From NCBI GenBank assembly GCA_024734495.1, contig JALMQS010000681.1:6295542-6359541 (forward strand): 64,000 nucleotides of DNA. Direction: 5' to 3'. Source of the stretch: Forficula auricularia. Lineage: Eukaryota; Arthropoda; Insecta; Dermaptera; Forficulidae. Below, piece after piece: positions 21,345-33,572 of the stretch. Position numbers and translations under genes: made by a program. Numbering within the stretch: position 1 is the stretch's first letter; the number at the start of each line of letters is the position of its first letter. Below the pieces are notes generated by a model, which saw nothing but the letters and a program-made list of their open reading frames with translations, searched no databases and was not told where the DNA came from.

Positions 21345-21725
21345 TTGTTGTGACTTTTCGATTTAATAATTATTTATTTAATTTTTATTTAATCATTATT
21401 ATTTTTAAATTAAGTTAAATAATTGTTAAAAATAATTATTAAGATTATTTTTAGATCTAATTGATTCATGTATTTTGTTTATTTGATGTCGTATAAAAAA
21501 ATAGTTCTTATGAAACTAGTTCAGTTTTTTTTGAAGATCAAGTACCTAGACTTAATGAATAATATAGAGTTCCATTTAAAAAACAGAACATGACCTAGAA
21601 ATACCCTTAACGTTGACAAACAATAGGGTAGTTTAGTGAACTTTTATTTGGAAGTTTTTTCCATATAATGCACTGTTTTTGAGTTATAAGACTGTCTCAA
21701 CATAAAAAACTCACCCGGTATATAA
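21345..21725 (-). repeat. Dispersed repeat, right inverted copy
   Basis: Reverse complement of 11370-11759, ending AAAAAACTCACCCGGTAT. It contains CATGACCTAGAAATACCC and the AT-rich tail (TTAAGTTAAATAATTGTTAA). Confidence 0.75.
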
Positions 21726-21915
21726 GAAATAATTTATTGAGTGTTTTTCATATATAATTAAATACAATTATTTTATAAATCAATAAACGATAAGAAATAA
21801 TTTATTGAGTGTTTTTCATATATAATTAAATGCAATTATTTTATAAATCAATTGACGATTTATAAAAGAAGTGTATTTAATTATATATGAAAAGCACTCA
21901 ATAAATTATTTCTTA
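21726..21915. repeat. Short tandem and inverted repeat
   Basis: The block AAGAAATAATTTATTGAGTG plus its tail occurs twice in direct order (about 21726 and 21792) and once inverted (ending near 21912), giving a direct-plus-hairpin structure. Non-coding. Confidence 0.75.
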
Positions 21916-22239
21916 TATATAAGGTATATACCCAGGGGCGGATTTGAGACCCAGAGCCCCCAGGCACTTGACATTTGCCCCCCCCCCCCCACACCATCTC
22001 GAAGCTATTTTGGAAATTTAGCAAATAAAATGCACTAGTACAGAACATATTTTTTTATTTTTTTTATTCAAGAAATTGTATTTGTAGGGGCATCTAGCCT
22101 TTTTAATGTACAGTTAGACCCCGCTTAACGCGCAGAATACGTTCCATCAAAGTAGAGCGTAATGCGAAACAGCGCTAAACGAGGCTATCTTAACATGTAA
22201 ATAATGGTCTTAGGGGGAGATGGATAGAAAATTGGTTAG
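21916..22239. other. Remnants of DNA-transposon ends
   Basis: CAGGGGCGGATTTGAGA near 21933 resembles hAT-type terminal repeats, and CAGTTAGACCCCGCTTAACG near 22112 resembles a different terminal repeat. No matching right ends were seen. No gene. Confidence 0.3.
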
Positions 22240-23830
22240 GTATTAAATTTAATAATTATGTTTTTTTTAATAAAAATAAAACCAAACATTTATTTCTTAC
22301 AAAAATAAAAACAATAAATATCTTGAAAATGACTTAACCAATTTTGATGAAATTTAATATCCTAATTAAGTACCTTGGGGACCACAAAAAAGGATAAATA
22401 AAGTTTTTAGTAAAATTATATTTTAAAGTACTTTACTCTAGAGTAAGAGAGTACTTTTTTAATTTTTTAAATTCTTTAAAATTTATTCATTTGAACCTTT
22501 TAATATAGCTCATTTAGCCTTGCTTAAATAAGAATGGATAGGCTTCTCTCTGTGAAATGCTAAAAATTTGGGAGGAATTTTATAAGTAACCATAGCAACT
22601 GCGTTGTTTTCTTATCCCTTACCTTTGCAGAAGACATAGAGGAATCGACTTTAAACCAAAAATAGCGATTGATTCTCATCAAATACTTGAGGAATAACCA
22701 TTCTATATTGGATTTTTGACGTTTCGGTTTTTATTGGTGACCATTGCTGAGGACATAGAGGAATCGACTTTAAACCAAAAATAGCGATTGATTCTCATCT
22801 AGTACTTGAGGAATAACCATTCTATATTGGATTTTTGACGTTTCGGTTTTTACTGGTCACCATTTCTGAAGACATAGAGGAATCGACTTTAAACCAAAAA
22901 TAGCGATTGAGTCTCATCAAATACTTGAGGAATAATCATTCTATATTGGATTTTTGACGTTTCGGTTTTTATTGGTAACCATTGCTGAAGACATAGAGGT
23001 ATCGACTTTAAACCAAAAATAGCGATTGATTCTCATCTATTACTTGAGGAATAACCATTCTATATTGGATTTTGACGTTTCGGTTTTTATTGGTAACCAT
23101 TGCTGAAGACATGGAGGAATCGACTTAAAATCAAAAATAGCCATCGATTCTCATCTAATACTTGAGGAATAACAATTCTACATTAGGTTTTTGACGTTTC
23201 GATTATTATTGGTAACCATTGCTGAAGACATGGAGGAATCGACTTAAAATCAAAAATAGCCATCGATTCTCATCTAATACTTGAGGAATAACAATTCTAC
23301 ATTAGGTTTTTGACGTTTCGATTATTATTGGTAACCATTGCTGAAGACATGGAGGAATCGACTTAAAATCAAAAATAACGATCGATTCTTATCTAATACT
23401 AGAGGAATAACCTTATTGCATTCCATTTTTGATGTTTTGACTATTAATGGCAACCTCTACTGAAAACGTGGAAGAATAGACTTAAAATCAAAAAGACTAA
23501 ATTCTTTTATGGCAAACAACTCAAGCAAAAACCTAATGTAGAATTGTTATTCCTCAAGTATTAGATGAGAATCGATGGCTATTTTTGATTTTAAGTCGAT
23601 TCCTCCATGTCTTCAGCAATGGTTACAATAATAACCGAAATGTCAAAAATCCAAATGTAGAATGGTTATTCCTCAACTATTAAATGAGAATTATTTTTGA
23701 ATTAATGTCAATATGAACTACAAATTGCAAGTGATATCTGATTAATAATAAAGGAACAAACATATTAATATTTCAAATGAATTTGGATAAAGTTTAGCAA
23801 CGATCCGTTGCAGTTTATTTCATTTAGTGC
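22240..23830. repeat. 119-bp satellite block 1 with flanks
   Basis: Flank with AAATATCTTGAAAATGACTT (22317) leads into about seven direct units, period 119 bases (CCATTGCTGA at 22741, 22860 and 22979). A unit includes GAATCGACTTTAAACC, AGCGATTGATTCTCATC, GAGGAATAACCATTCTA and TTTTTGACGTTTCGG. Around 23510-23530 the orientation flips and part of two inverted units follows (to about 23700), then a flank ending GCAACGATCCGTTGCAG. It is a tandem array without unique spacers. Confidence 0.85.
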
Positions 23831-23837
23831 GTGCGGA

Positions 23838-23890
23838 TGTATGTATGGATGGATGGATGTATGGATGTATGTATGGATGTATGTATGTTA
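23838..23890 (+). repeat. (ATGG/ATGT)n microsatellite
   Basis: Short tandem GATG/TATG units between two satellite blocks. The complement occurs at about 48954-49003 in block 3, at the same place relative to the flanks. Confidence 0.9.
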
Positions 23891-23899
23891 TCGCTTTTT

Positions 23900-25385
23900 T
23901 GGCCCACGATTTTTTCCACACCGTTGCACCGATTGAAATGAAATTGAAAACCTACCATTAGTTTAACAAAATGAAGCGCTGATTAGTTTTTGGTACATAT
24001 CGGCCCAGAAACATTAGTACTTTATTTCAGTACTTTTTTAGTTTTTTCTAAATATCTTGAAAATGACTTAACCAATTTTGATGAAATTTAATATCCTAAT
24101 TAAGTACCTTGGGGACCACAAAAAAGGTTAAATAAAGTTTTTAGTAAAATTATATTTTAAAGTACTTTACTCTAGAGTAAGATGGTACTTTTTTAATTTT
24201 TTTAATTCTTTAAAATTTATTCATTTGAAAGTTTTAATATAGCTCATTTAGCCTTGCTTAAGTAAGAATGGATAGGCTTCTCTCTGTGAAATGCTAAAAA
24301 TTTGGGAGGAATTTTTATGAGTAACCATAGCAACTGCGTTGTTTTCTAATCCGTTACCTTTGCAGAAGACATAGAGGAATCGACTTTAAACCAAAAATAG
24401 CGATTGATTCTCATCTAGTACTTGAGGAATAATCATTCTATATTGGATTTTTGACGTTTCGGTTTTTATTAGTAACCATTGCTGAAGACATAGAGAAATC
24501 GACTTTAAACCAAAAATAGCGATTGATTCTCATCTAGTTCTTGAGGAATAATCATTCTATATTGGATTTTTGACGTTTCGGTTTTTATTAGTAACCATTG
24601 CTGAAGACATAGAGAAATCGACTTTAAACCAAAAATAGCGATTGATTCTCATCTAGTACTTGAGGAATAATCATTCTATATTGGATTTTTGACGTTTCGG
24701 TTTTTATTAGTAACCATTGCTGAAGACATAGAGAAATCGACTTTAAACCAAAAATAGCGATTGATTCTCATCTAGTACTTGAGGAATAATCATTCTATAT
24801 TGGATTTTTGACGTTTCGGTTTTTATTAGTAACCATTGCTGAAGACATGGAGGAATCGACTTAAAATAAAAAATAGCGATTGATTCTCATCTAATACTTG
24901 AGAAATATCCATTCTATATTGGATTTTTGACGTTTCGGTTTTTATTAGTAACCATTCCTGAAGACATAGAGAAATCAACTTTAAACCAAAAATAGCGATT
25001 GATTCTGATCTAGTACTTGAGGAATAATCATTCTATATTGGATTTTTGACGTTTCGGTTTTTATTGGTAACCATTGCTGAAGACATAGAGGAATCGACTT
25101 AAAATCAAAAATAGCGATTGATTCTCATCTAATACTTGAGGAATAACAATTCTACATTAGGTTTTTGACGTTTCGATTATTATTGGTAACCATTGCTGAA
25201 GACATGGAGGAATCGACTTAAAATCAAAAATAACGATCGATTCTTATCTAATACTAGAGGAATAACCTTATTGAATTCCATTTTTGATGTTTTGACTATT
25301 AATGGAAACCTCTACTGAAAATGTAGAAGAATCGACTTAAAATCAAAAAGACTAAATTCTTTTTTGGTAAACAACTCAAACTATC
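23900..25385. repeat. 119-bp satellite block 2 with flanks
   Basis: The same flank as block 1 (24046-24362 matches 22317-22625), preceded by GCACCGATTGAAATGAAATT. About eight direct satellite units follow (24363-25345). The middle ones are nearly identical to each other, so expansion was recent. Confidence 0.85.
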
Positions 25386-25439
25386 CCTTTTTTATAGATA
25401 TTACCATGGCTTTTGTTCTGACGAAATAAAATCGATAAT

Positions 25440-25780
25440 CCCACCAAAGGCCTCATTTGCCCGAAATACACGATTTTCTAAAATTCAACACCCCTACGCG
25501 CTTAAACTAGATACTAATCGAACAAACGCATTCGCCAATTCATTTATCCCTATGACATCTAGAGACTGGAATTCTCTTCCCCCGACCGTCTTTCCAGCTA
25601 CTTATAACCTTCAAACTTTCAAGACCAGCATCCACAGATACCTTCGACCTCTACCCAATCCCTAAAACTCCCCTTATCTTCACGTTACAAGGGTCCACCA
25701 CGGACTTCAGAGGTTGTACCTTCTTGGTGCAACTTCTTCTTGTATCAATATCATTATAAAAAAAAAAAAAAAAAAAAAAA
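25440..25780 (+). mobile_element. 3' end of a Jockey/CR1-like LINE (family B)
   Basis: Closely related to the end of the LINE at 62605-63745. Shared phrases are CCCTATGACATCTAGAGACTGGAA-type text, CCACAGATACCTTCGACC and GGTTGTACCTTCTTGGTGCAA-type text. It ends in a 20-base A-run (25759-25779). Frames are broken; only the RT tail and 3' UTR remain. Confidence 0.7.
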
Positions 25781-26158
25781 ACTTCAAGTTAAGATTAATA
25801 AATCTTTATCATATGCCTATGAGGCTAGGTCAGTGGTCCCACAAGGGTCCCATCTGGGTCCCCTACTGTTCTTAATTTTTATCAATATTGTCTCTTACAG
25901 TTTTAATAATGTAAAATTTCTTCTCTTTGCTGATGACCTCAAACTTTTTCGTGAGGTTGGAAATTCTCAAGACGCTGTGATACTACAAAATAATTTTTTA
26001 GGATTAATCAACTGGTGTGATAAAAATGGCCTCAAGATAAATTTCAACAAATGCTTTTCCATGTCTTACTATAGAGGAAAAGAGAGAATAAATTATGACT
26101 ATATGGGCGTTGATAAAATAATAAGATAAAGAACATATCTCCTTTCAGTGACCTAGGT
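25781..26158 (+). pseudogene. Jockey-like LINE RT, left part (family A)
   Basis: Middle of a reverse transcriptase: SVVPQGSHLGPLLFLIFIN and the catalytic box FLLFADDLKLF, then GLINWCDKNGLKINFNKC. The frame opens directly after the poly(A) of the preceding LINE, so this copy is 5'-truncated there. It is interrupted by the hAT element at 26159; the coding resumes at 43560 on the same strand. Frameshifts lie close to the break on both sides. Confidence 0.8.
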
Positions 26159-26599
26159 CAGGGGTCGGCAACCTTTTGAGACGGAAGAGCCAAAAGTTAC
26201 AATTTACAAAATTTCCCAGTTTTTAAAAGGCCACTAACATTTTTGTTTCAATATTATGGTATTTGATTAGGATTAGGTATATAAATTTGATTTTTGATTT
26301 AAAATAAATAGCTTTAAATATGAAATAATATTTAATAATATAAAAACATACAAATGTTTCACACAAAACATATTAAAGTATTTTAGCTAGCTCTGCTAGA
26401 ATAATAAAATTAGTAAACAAATAATATTACTATAATTATTGAATAATAGATAGTTATATCAATGGGAGCATTGCCCTTGCATGCCTTTTGAAAGTTTGGT
26501 TAAATCTGTCCCATAACTTGTTGTTTTCAGTTTCAAGCACGCGTCTAAATTTTTATTTGTTACTTGGCCTCTTACTTTACTTTTTATTATATTTATTTG

Positions 26600-27025
26600 C
26601 TATTTCTCCACGGGTTTGGCCTGAGAGCGGCAGCAATCAATTGGACCTTGGTAGCTTGGGACGACATAAACAAGACGAAAAGGGTAACTTGTGCTGTGTC
26701 CTTTAAGTCGCAAGACTCATCCATAGCAAGTGAATAAAGCAGAAGCCAGTTGAATGTCTTCCACTTGCATATGTGTTACATTTGAAGACATTTTAGCAGT
26801 TCTATCTTGTACTGTTATAGCAGATAATGGAAAATCTTTGATTTTCTTCATGATTTCAGTTTTGGTTTTGAAATCACGAAACAATTCTTCAGCTCCATGT
26901 ATGAAACAACCTTTGACGTACTCACTAACTGTGAATGGTTTCCCTCTTTTTGCAATTTGTGATATTGGAAAGCTTGCCAGATTTACATTATTTGAAGATT
27001 GCGCCCAGTTACTTAGCATAGAACT
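26600..27025 (-). pseudogene. hAT transposase (GTF2IRD2/Charlie-like), central fragment
   Basis: The minus-strand frame reads [20 protein letters not shown], then [33 protein letters not shown] and [20 protein letters not shown]. This order is typical of Charlie-type hAT transposases related to GTF2IRD2. A frameshift near 26725-26735 separates it from [16 protein letters not shown] (the region holding the first catalytic Asp), which is intact in the copy at 48145-48721. The remaining C-terminal half, including the dimerisation domain, is missing. The start side is cut by the MITE and resumes at 30577. Confidence 0.8.
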
Positions 27026-30000
27026 CAAGAGCGGATCCAGGGGGGGCGAGGAGGGGGCGATTTGCCACCAGTACTTGCCACATTTGCAGCCAGGAGGCAG
27101 ACGTATCGTCTGAACACCAATCACAGAGCGATATTAATTTTAGTTCATTTATAATTTTTGAGGGCCTAAAAACCACGGAAATTTCGGATTTTTTCAGATT
27201 TTCGCTTATAAATCAAAAACCTTGTGTCTGACAGAAAATTTCATTCTAGCCAAAAAGAAAGCGCATAAGATTTCACTCCGGATATGAACTTAAAAGTTAA
27301 AATCAATTCAGCCGTTTTGCCACAAATGACCATCAAAAATAGGCAATTTTTATCAATTTAGCGGAAAATTGGATTATGGTTATTAGGTTGTCACAAGAAA
27401 CCAATCTTCGAAATTTGGTGCTGCCCCTAATAGTTGCCAATTGGCTAAAAAAGAAATTGGCAAAGTTTCATCTTAATTGGACAACGGTATCCCGTGCCGC
27501 ATTGAGGGCGCATCATGTCTTGTCTTGGAAAATGCTGGATATCTACAAATCTAAAAGTTTTAACAAAAAGTGGCTCAAGTAAACTTCAAGCCATCAAAAT
27601 TTCCTAGAAAATGAGATAAGAATCTAGTTTCTCGGATGAGTGGTTTTATTTTATGAATGAAAAGCTACAATTTTTTGCAGTTTTTAAAAAACTTTAACTT
27701 CATTGCGGCACGGGTTACTTTTGTTCAATTAAGATGAAACTTTGCCAATCTAATTTTTTAGCCAATTGGCAACTATTATATACCGCAAAAATTCGAAATG
27801 TGGTTTCTTGTGATCACCTAATAAGCATAATTAACTTTTCCGCCTTAATTTCCTAAATTTGACGATTAATTCTGGCTAAACGGCTGAACCGATTTTAACT
27901 TTATTCATTCTATTTTCTTTAACGTTATGGTCTTTCATTTTGGTAAAAGTTAAATTTTCGGTAGACCGCATAGTTTTCGAGTTATAAGCAAAAATCTGAA
28001 AAAAGTCCAAAATTTTCGTGATTTTAGGCCCTCAAGATTTTAGCACTAGCCAGAACCCGACGCAAACTCATATAACTCTTATTTGGGATGCCCTACGTCG
28101 ATTAAAATTATTTCCACCTTGTGCATATTTATTAGCCAGCGCGGCCTTTTTCCGGTCTAATTTGCCTGTAGTCCAGTAAATAGAGGATCCAAAAAGTGGT
28201 TCAGCTTACATTAATTGGGGGAAAAGATTTTTCTAGAATCGCTTGGTATAGTGTGGGTATGTCAAATCTAAGTTCACGACCTCGAAAGTGTGGGGGATAA
28301 GTTTTGGTGGCCGAAAAACCTCGAAATTTTGGGACTTTTTCCAGGTTTTCACTTATAACTCGAAAACGGTCCATATTTTGTAAATAGCCGTCCTATAGTA
28401 AATTAAAGAGGACACAATTTCGTGTCGATTAAAAAAAATATAAAATTGTTTCAGTAATTCGATTTTTTATGAATTTTTTTGAATACATATCCCAAAAACT
28501 CGCACTTTTTTTTCGATATTTTCCCATTTTGACCATGAAGGAGCACCTTTTCGAGAAAGACCACTCTGTCGCTTTTGAGGATTCGAATCATATCGTGTCC
28601 GGAAAATGCAGGATATCTATAAATCTAAGACTTTTATCAAAAAAGTGGTCCAAGTAAATGTTCAAGTCAACAAAATTTGCTAGGGAATGAGATAGAAAAA
28701 ATGGATCATTTGGATCATTTCCTGTCATAGAAAATGCTGGCTATCTATAAAAATCTAAGAGTTTTAACAAAAAAGTGATCCAAGTAAACGTTATAGTCAA
28801 CAAAATTTCCTAAAGAATCAAGTTTCTAGGATAAGTAGTTTTCATTTTATGAAGGAAAAACTGCGAATTTTTTGCAAAAAATTCCATTTTTTCAAAACAT
28901 GAACCTCATTGCGGCATGAGTAACCATCGTTCTCTTTGTCAAAAACGTGCTCCTTCATGGTCAAAATAGGAAAATATCGAAAAAAGTTCGAGTTTTAGGG
29001 ATATTCAAAAGTGATCCCGGGGGCTGTTTTTTGAATCCACATAAAAAAATGGAACTACTAGATCAATTTTCTATTTTTTTTAATCGGCGCCAAATTTTGT
29101 CCACTTTAATTTACTATAGAACGGTTATTTACAAAATATGAACTGTTTTCGAGTTATAAGCGAAAAAATTGAAAAAGTCCGAAAGGTTTTTCGGCCACCA
29201 AAAGTTGTCCCCCACACTTTTGAGGTCGCAAACTTAAATTTGGCATACCCACACCATACCAAGCGATCCTAGAAAAAAAATATTTTTCCGGAATTAATGT
29301 AAGCTGAAACACCCCTATATACTTACTGGGCTACTGGGCTAGTAGTATTTATTTTGTTCTAAATATTTATTTACTGTAACCCATGATGGCTGCTGTGCTA
29401 TCATGGTTTTTTTTCAATTCAAAAGCTTTTATTTACAATATATATTATACAATTTTCATTAGTACATTATAGAATAAAATAGTTGCATTCATTTTAGAAG
29501 ATTTTATTGCTTAAGTACCTTTATCGGTACTCCAATATTACTAGCCTAAGTTTTCCTCCAAATCTCTGTTGTGAAAATTTTTCTACGCGCCTCAAAATGA
29601 GAAAATTTCGGACTTTTTTCAATTTTACTTGAATAACTCAAAAACGGCTTATCAAATCAAAAAGACCTTTATTAGATAAATTAAAGCTCTTTAAATTACG
29701 CGTAAAATTATAAAAATTTCATCTATTTATGTTCATTAGAACCAGTACTAGCGCCTGTCACACAACAGCCCCCGGGATCACTTGAATATCCCTAAAACTT
29801 GTACTTTTTTAGATTTTTCCCTATTTTGACCACGAAGGAGCTCGTTTTCGACAAAGACCACTCTATACAATTTTAAACTAGATTAAATTTTCTACAATTT
29901 AAATGAAGTTTCATTTTAATTGGATAATGATAACATGGTAACATGAGGTTGAAGTTTTGAAAAAATGCAATTTTTTGCAAATAATCGCAGTTTTTCCTTC

Positions 30001-30568
30001 ATAAAATGACTCATCTTAAAAAATTGATTCCTATCTCATTGTATAGAAAATTTTATTTATTTGAACGTTTACTTGGACCACTTTTTTGATAAAACTCTTA
30101 GATTTATAGATATTCTACATTTTCCGGACAGATTAAATCTTTATAATTTTATGCGTAATTTAAAGAGCTTTAATTTATCTAATAAGATCTTTTTGATTTG
30201 ATAATCCCTTTTAGATTTATTCAAGAAAAACTGAAAAAACTCCCAAATTTTCTCATTTTGAGGCGCGTAGAAAAATTTCCACAACACAGATTTGGGGGAA
30301 AACTTAGGGTAGTAATATTGGAGTACCAATAAAGGTATTCCAGCAATAAAATCTTTACCGGGGTGCCGGTACATGATCCCCAAAATGAAAGTGTGGTACC
30401 GCCCCTGGTATAAGTGTATTTTTCTTTAGAATGTAAGCGTATTTCTTGTAAATAAACATTAATTAATTGAATTTCCTACTGAAATACATTAAAAACATTC
30501 ATATATTCTTGTATTTTTTTTAATATCGCCCCCCCCCCCGCCATAAAAAAATTATGGATCCGGCCTTG
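27026..30568. mobile_element. 3.5-kb hAT-type MITE made of serial palindromes
   Basis: The ends CAAGAGCGGATCCA and TGGATCCGGCCTTG are inverted repeats, and the 8-bp ATAGAACT is duplicated (27018-27025 and 30569-30576), so this moved as a hAT element. It has no coding capacity. The interior folds into three large palindromes (about 27150-28045, 28290-29245 and 29520-30360): for example GAGGGCCTAAAAACCACGG pairs with CCGTGATTTTAGGCCCTC-like text. Phrases such as CATTTTGACCATGAAGGAGC recur in both orientations across the palindromes. Confidence 0.85.
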
Positions 30569-30576
30569 ATAGAACT

Positions 30577-30745
30577 CAACAGTTTTTGTTTTTGAAATTC
30601 TTTAACAGCTTTTTTCTGTACATCACCGGTTGGATATTTAGCAGCGAATCGGGTATGTTTTGTAGTGAAGTGTCTCTCCAAATTTGACTTCTTATCGTCT
30701 CTACTCCACCTATTCTCACTGTTCTCTGTTGAGTGTTTTTATCCT
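30577..30745 (-). pseudogene. hAT transposase, N-terminal BED-like fragment
   Basis: It continues the transposase upstream of the MITE: SNLERHFTTKHTRFAAKYP, then GDVQKKAVKEFQKQKLL. The H...H spacing (RHFTTKH) matches the end of a BED zinc finger; the cysteine half is not visible. The Gypsy insertion follows at 30804. Confidence 0.75.
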
Positions 30746-30803
30746 TTTAATAGGTTATTAAACTATTAATAGGTTTGAAAATAATTTTTGTAATTTATAT
30801 ATA

Positions 30804-31442
30804 TGTGGGAAGGGTATCAGTTAATCACTGTATTGGGATAAATAAAAGATGTTGATTTTTCTTTAAGCAAAGATAGATTTATTTTAAGCGCGTTTGTCTA
30901 GGGTTAAAACATCGTACAATTATATTTTCGTCACTTTTACATCATAACATCGAATCAGACCAATTAAACCATCTCGTCAAAATGCAACTGCCTTCAATTT
31001 GGAATCCTCCACACTTTATACACAAGCGATGCAATATTAGGTTTTTCTTTATTGGCTCCCACTATTCGATGCTATTAGCCCTCTTTCCGTAAATACGCAG
31101 GTACCTGCTACCCTCATTCAGTCTCATTCTGGTCTCTGGATAGCAAGCATCTCCCTGAGAAACAGATGTCCTTTGGCAGATGTTAACCCTGAATCCACAG
31201 GCAACGCAAGGCTGCCCTATTTCAAAGTAAGTTAGGTTTTCATTATTTCATTAGCATATGGGCGAACACATATATATATTGAGACATCATTCTTATTTTT
31301 AAAAAGCATTTTCATCAATTGTTCTTTTCAGAACTAAACTTATTATTTTAAAAAGCATTTTCATCAATAGTCTTTTTAAAGACTAACTCTGTTTCAATAT
31401 ACTGTATGTGTTTGCAACTTCTTTTAATTTTAACTTCCTACA
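30804..31442 (-). repeat. Gypsy 3' LTR
   Basis: Reads TGTGGGAAGG...TTCCTACA on the plus strand, with short inverted ends. It is the downstream LTR with respect to gag-pol. Confidence 0.92.
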
Positions 31443-32068
31443 CGGCCATCCAAAAAAATCTTTAACGCCCCGTTAAAAAATATAAATAATAAAATAATGA
31501 AATCCTTAATTTTCCTTTAAATGAAAATTAATTCATCATATAACTTAAATCAATTTATGAACCCAATATAATTTTAAATCAATCTTAACCTAAATACAAT
31601 TTTATTATAGATCTTAATTTTAGTAAAAAAAAACACATTATACATAAATCTACATGAAGATCGTATGAAAATCAATCAATACAATTTAAGAAAAAAAATT
31701 CACTCTTAACATATAATAAAACAATTTTCATCGTAGCTAATCTTAATAATTATATAAAAATAATATGTAACTTAATCTAGAAAAAAAACGTTTGATCTTA
31801 ACACCTAAGTATATACAAATTATCTAAAAAAATTAATGCTAAAATATTTTAGATATATACATTAAATACACAAATATACATAACATCATTAATAACTAAA
31901 ATCAATAAATAAAATATTCACAAAAACAATTTTAATCTTATTATGTACTTTTTCTTCTTAAATGTCCAAACAACGGGTCCCCTATTTTTTTCTCTCGTAC
32001 ACACTGAAAGGCACTAACACATACACTTTTATACACTGGCACTTAACTATGGGTGGGCTTTTATTCTT
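31443..32068 (-). other. Gypsy non-coding region between integrase and 3' LTR
   Basis: About 0.6 kb of AT-rich DNA with no open frame of note; no envelope gene is seen. Confidence 0.7.
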
Positions 32069-33567
32069 TTACTGTTGCGAGAAGGGCTTCATATTTTCAG
32101 CACATGTTGAAGTTGTCAATGGCCCTTCGGCGAACCCTTCCTTCTGGACGTCATATGTGTCGTTTCCTTTTGCTTTCACGACCCGATATGGACCCAAAAA
32201 TTTTGATTTTAATTTTAGTCCAGGACCCAGCTGCGTTCTCTTTATTGCGACGAGGTCGCCGTTTTCGTATTTTCTCGACTCGCGTCTTCTCAGGTTATAA
32301 GTTTTTCTATTTTCTTCTTGAACTTTCTTTATTTGATTTTTTGCCTTTTCTCGAAGATCATCCCGCGTGTCTTGGAATTGGTGAAGATTTTCTTGCTCGA
32401 TTAGCTCTTTAATTTTTATTTCGGACTTACTTCTCATTCTCACACCAGTTAGGAGTTCAAAAGGGGTGGTGTCTATGCTGCGTTGGTAGGTTGAATTAAT
32501 TATTTGTTGAACATCGTCGACGTACTTATACCAGAGGGTAGGATTGTCTATAGATAATTTCGTTAGCACTGGTATTATTATTGAGTTAACTCTTTCTACC
32601 TGGCCGTTCGCCCGAGGCAGTCCAGTAGTGATTAAGCAGTGGTTGATGTCTTGTGTTGAACAATACCCTTCGAATTCCTGCGATGTGAAGGCGGTACCTC
32701 TATCGGAGATGATATTTACGGGGTTTCCAAACGTTCTTCTTTGAGTCTCTAGTTTTTGAATTACTTCTTTGGAGGTTGTTGATTTGGTGGGGTGTAGCCA
32801 TACAAACTTAGTAAATGAGTCGATGACTGCCAGAATAAATTTGTAATTTTTGTTTGTAGATTCAAGCGGCCCTAAATGATCTATGTGATAAGTATGTAAA
32901 GGTAGGCTTTCCTTTGTCAGTGGATGGAGAAGTCCCTCTTTTTTTCCTGATTTTCTGTTTCCAAGAATACAGGGCACACAATTCATTATTAGTTTTTCGA
33001 TTTTTTCTTTTAGCTTTGGAATGTAATATTCTCGCTTGATGATTTCTTCTGTTTTCTTTACTGAGAAATGTCCATTTTCGTGAGCTGACTTGATGATGTC
33101 ATTTTGCATCAATTTTGGTATAACTAGAAATTCTTGACTGTTTTCTAGTTTATAGAGAATGTTATTTTTTAATATATAGTCTTGATAAGGCTTGATTTTT
33201 AAGATTTCTTTTATTGTTTTGAGTTCGGGGTCTTCATCTTGAGCTTTCTGGAATTTATCAGTCATCCCGACGTCTGTGATTATCATTACTGGATTTCTGC
33301 TTAGCGCGTCAACGTGTGGCATTCGGTGACCGGGCCTATGCTCTATAACATAATTGAAATCTTCTAAAAGTAGTGCCCATCTAGCGATTCGCGTAGACAT
33401 GTCTTTTTTGCTCATTGTTTTTTGAAAGGCTGAGCAATCAGTTATGATTTTGAATGGGTATCCTAGAAGATAAACTCGTAATTTCTTCAGCGCTTCAATT
33501 ACTGCCAAAACTTCTAATTCATATGAAGATAGTTTTTTCTCTGCATCTGTAGTTTTTTTACTCACGT
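32069..33567 (-). pseudogene. Gypsy pol: RNase H and integrase
   Basis: A continuous frame. RNase H part: TDAEKKLSSYELEVLAVIEA and RVYLLGYPFKIITDCSAF, HVDALSRN. Integrase: zinc-binding H(x)nH...CVPC (HENGHFS to NCVPCIL), catalytic core IDHLGPLES, ISDRGTAFTS and LPRANGQVERVNS (D, D, E), then a GPY/F-type module (KSKFLGPYRVVKA). It joins the RT half at the BEL insertion site. One extra T beside the left copy of the target duplication (33567) shifts the frame by one. Confidence 0.9.
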
Positions 33568-33572
33568 TAATA

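Noticed and set aside
23838..23890. Telomere-like repeat
   Set aside because: Units are ATGG/ATGT, not TTAGG or a related telomere motif; an ordinary microsatellite.
22625..25345. CRISPR-like array
   Set aside because: The units are contiguous 119-base direct repeats without unique spacers, in eukaryotic transposon-rich DNA.
32053..32412. 119-codon plus-strand frame
   Set aside because: Antisense shadow of the Gypsy integrase C-terminus.
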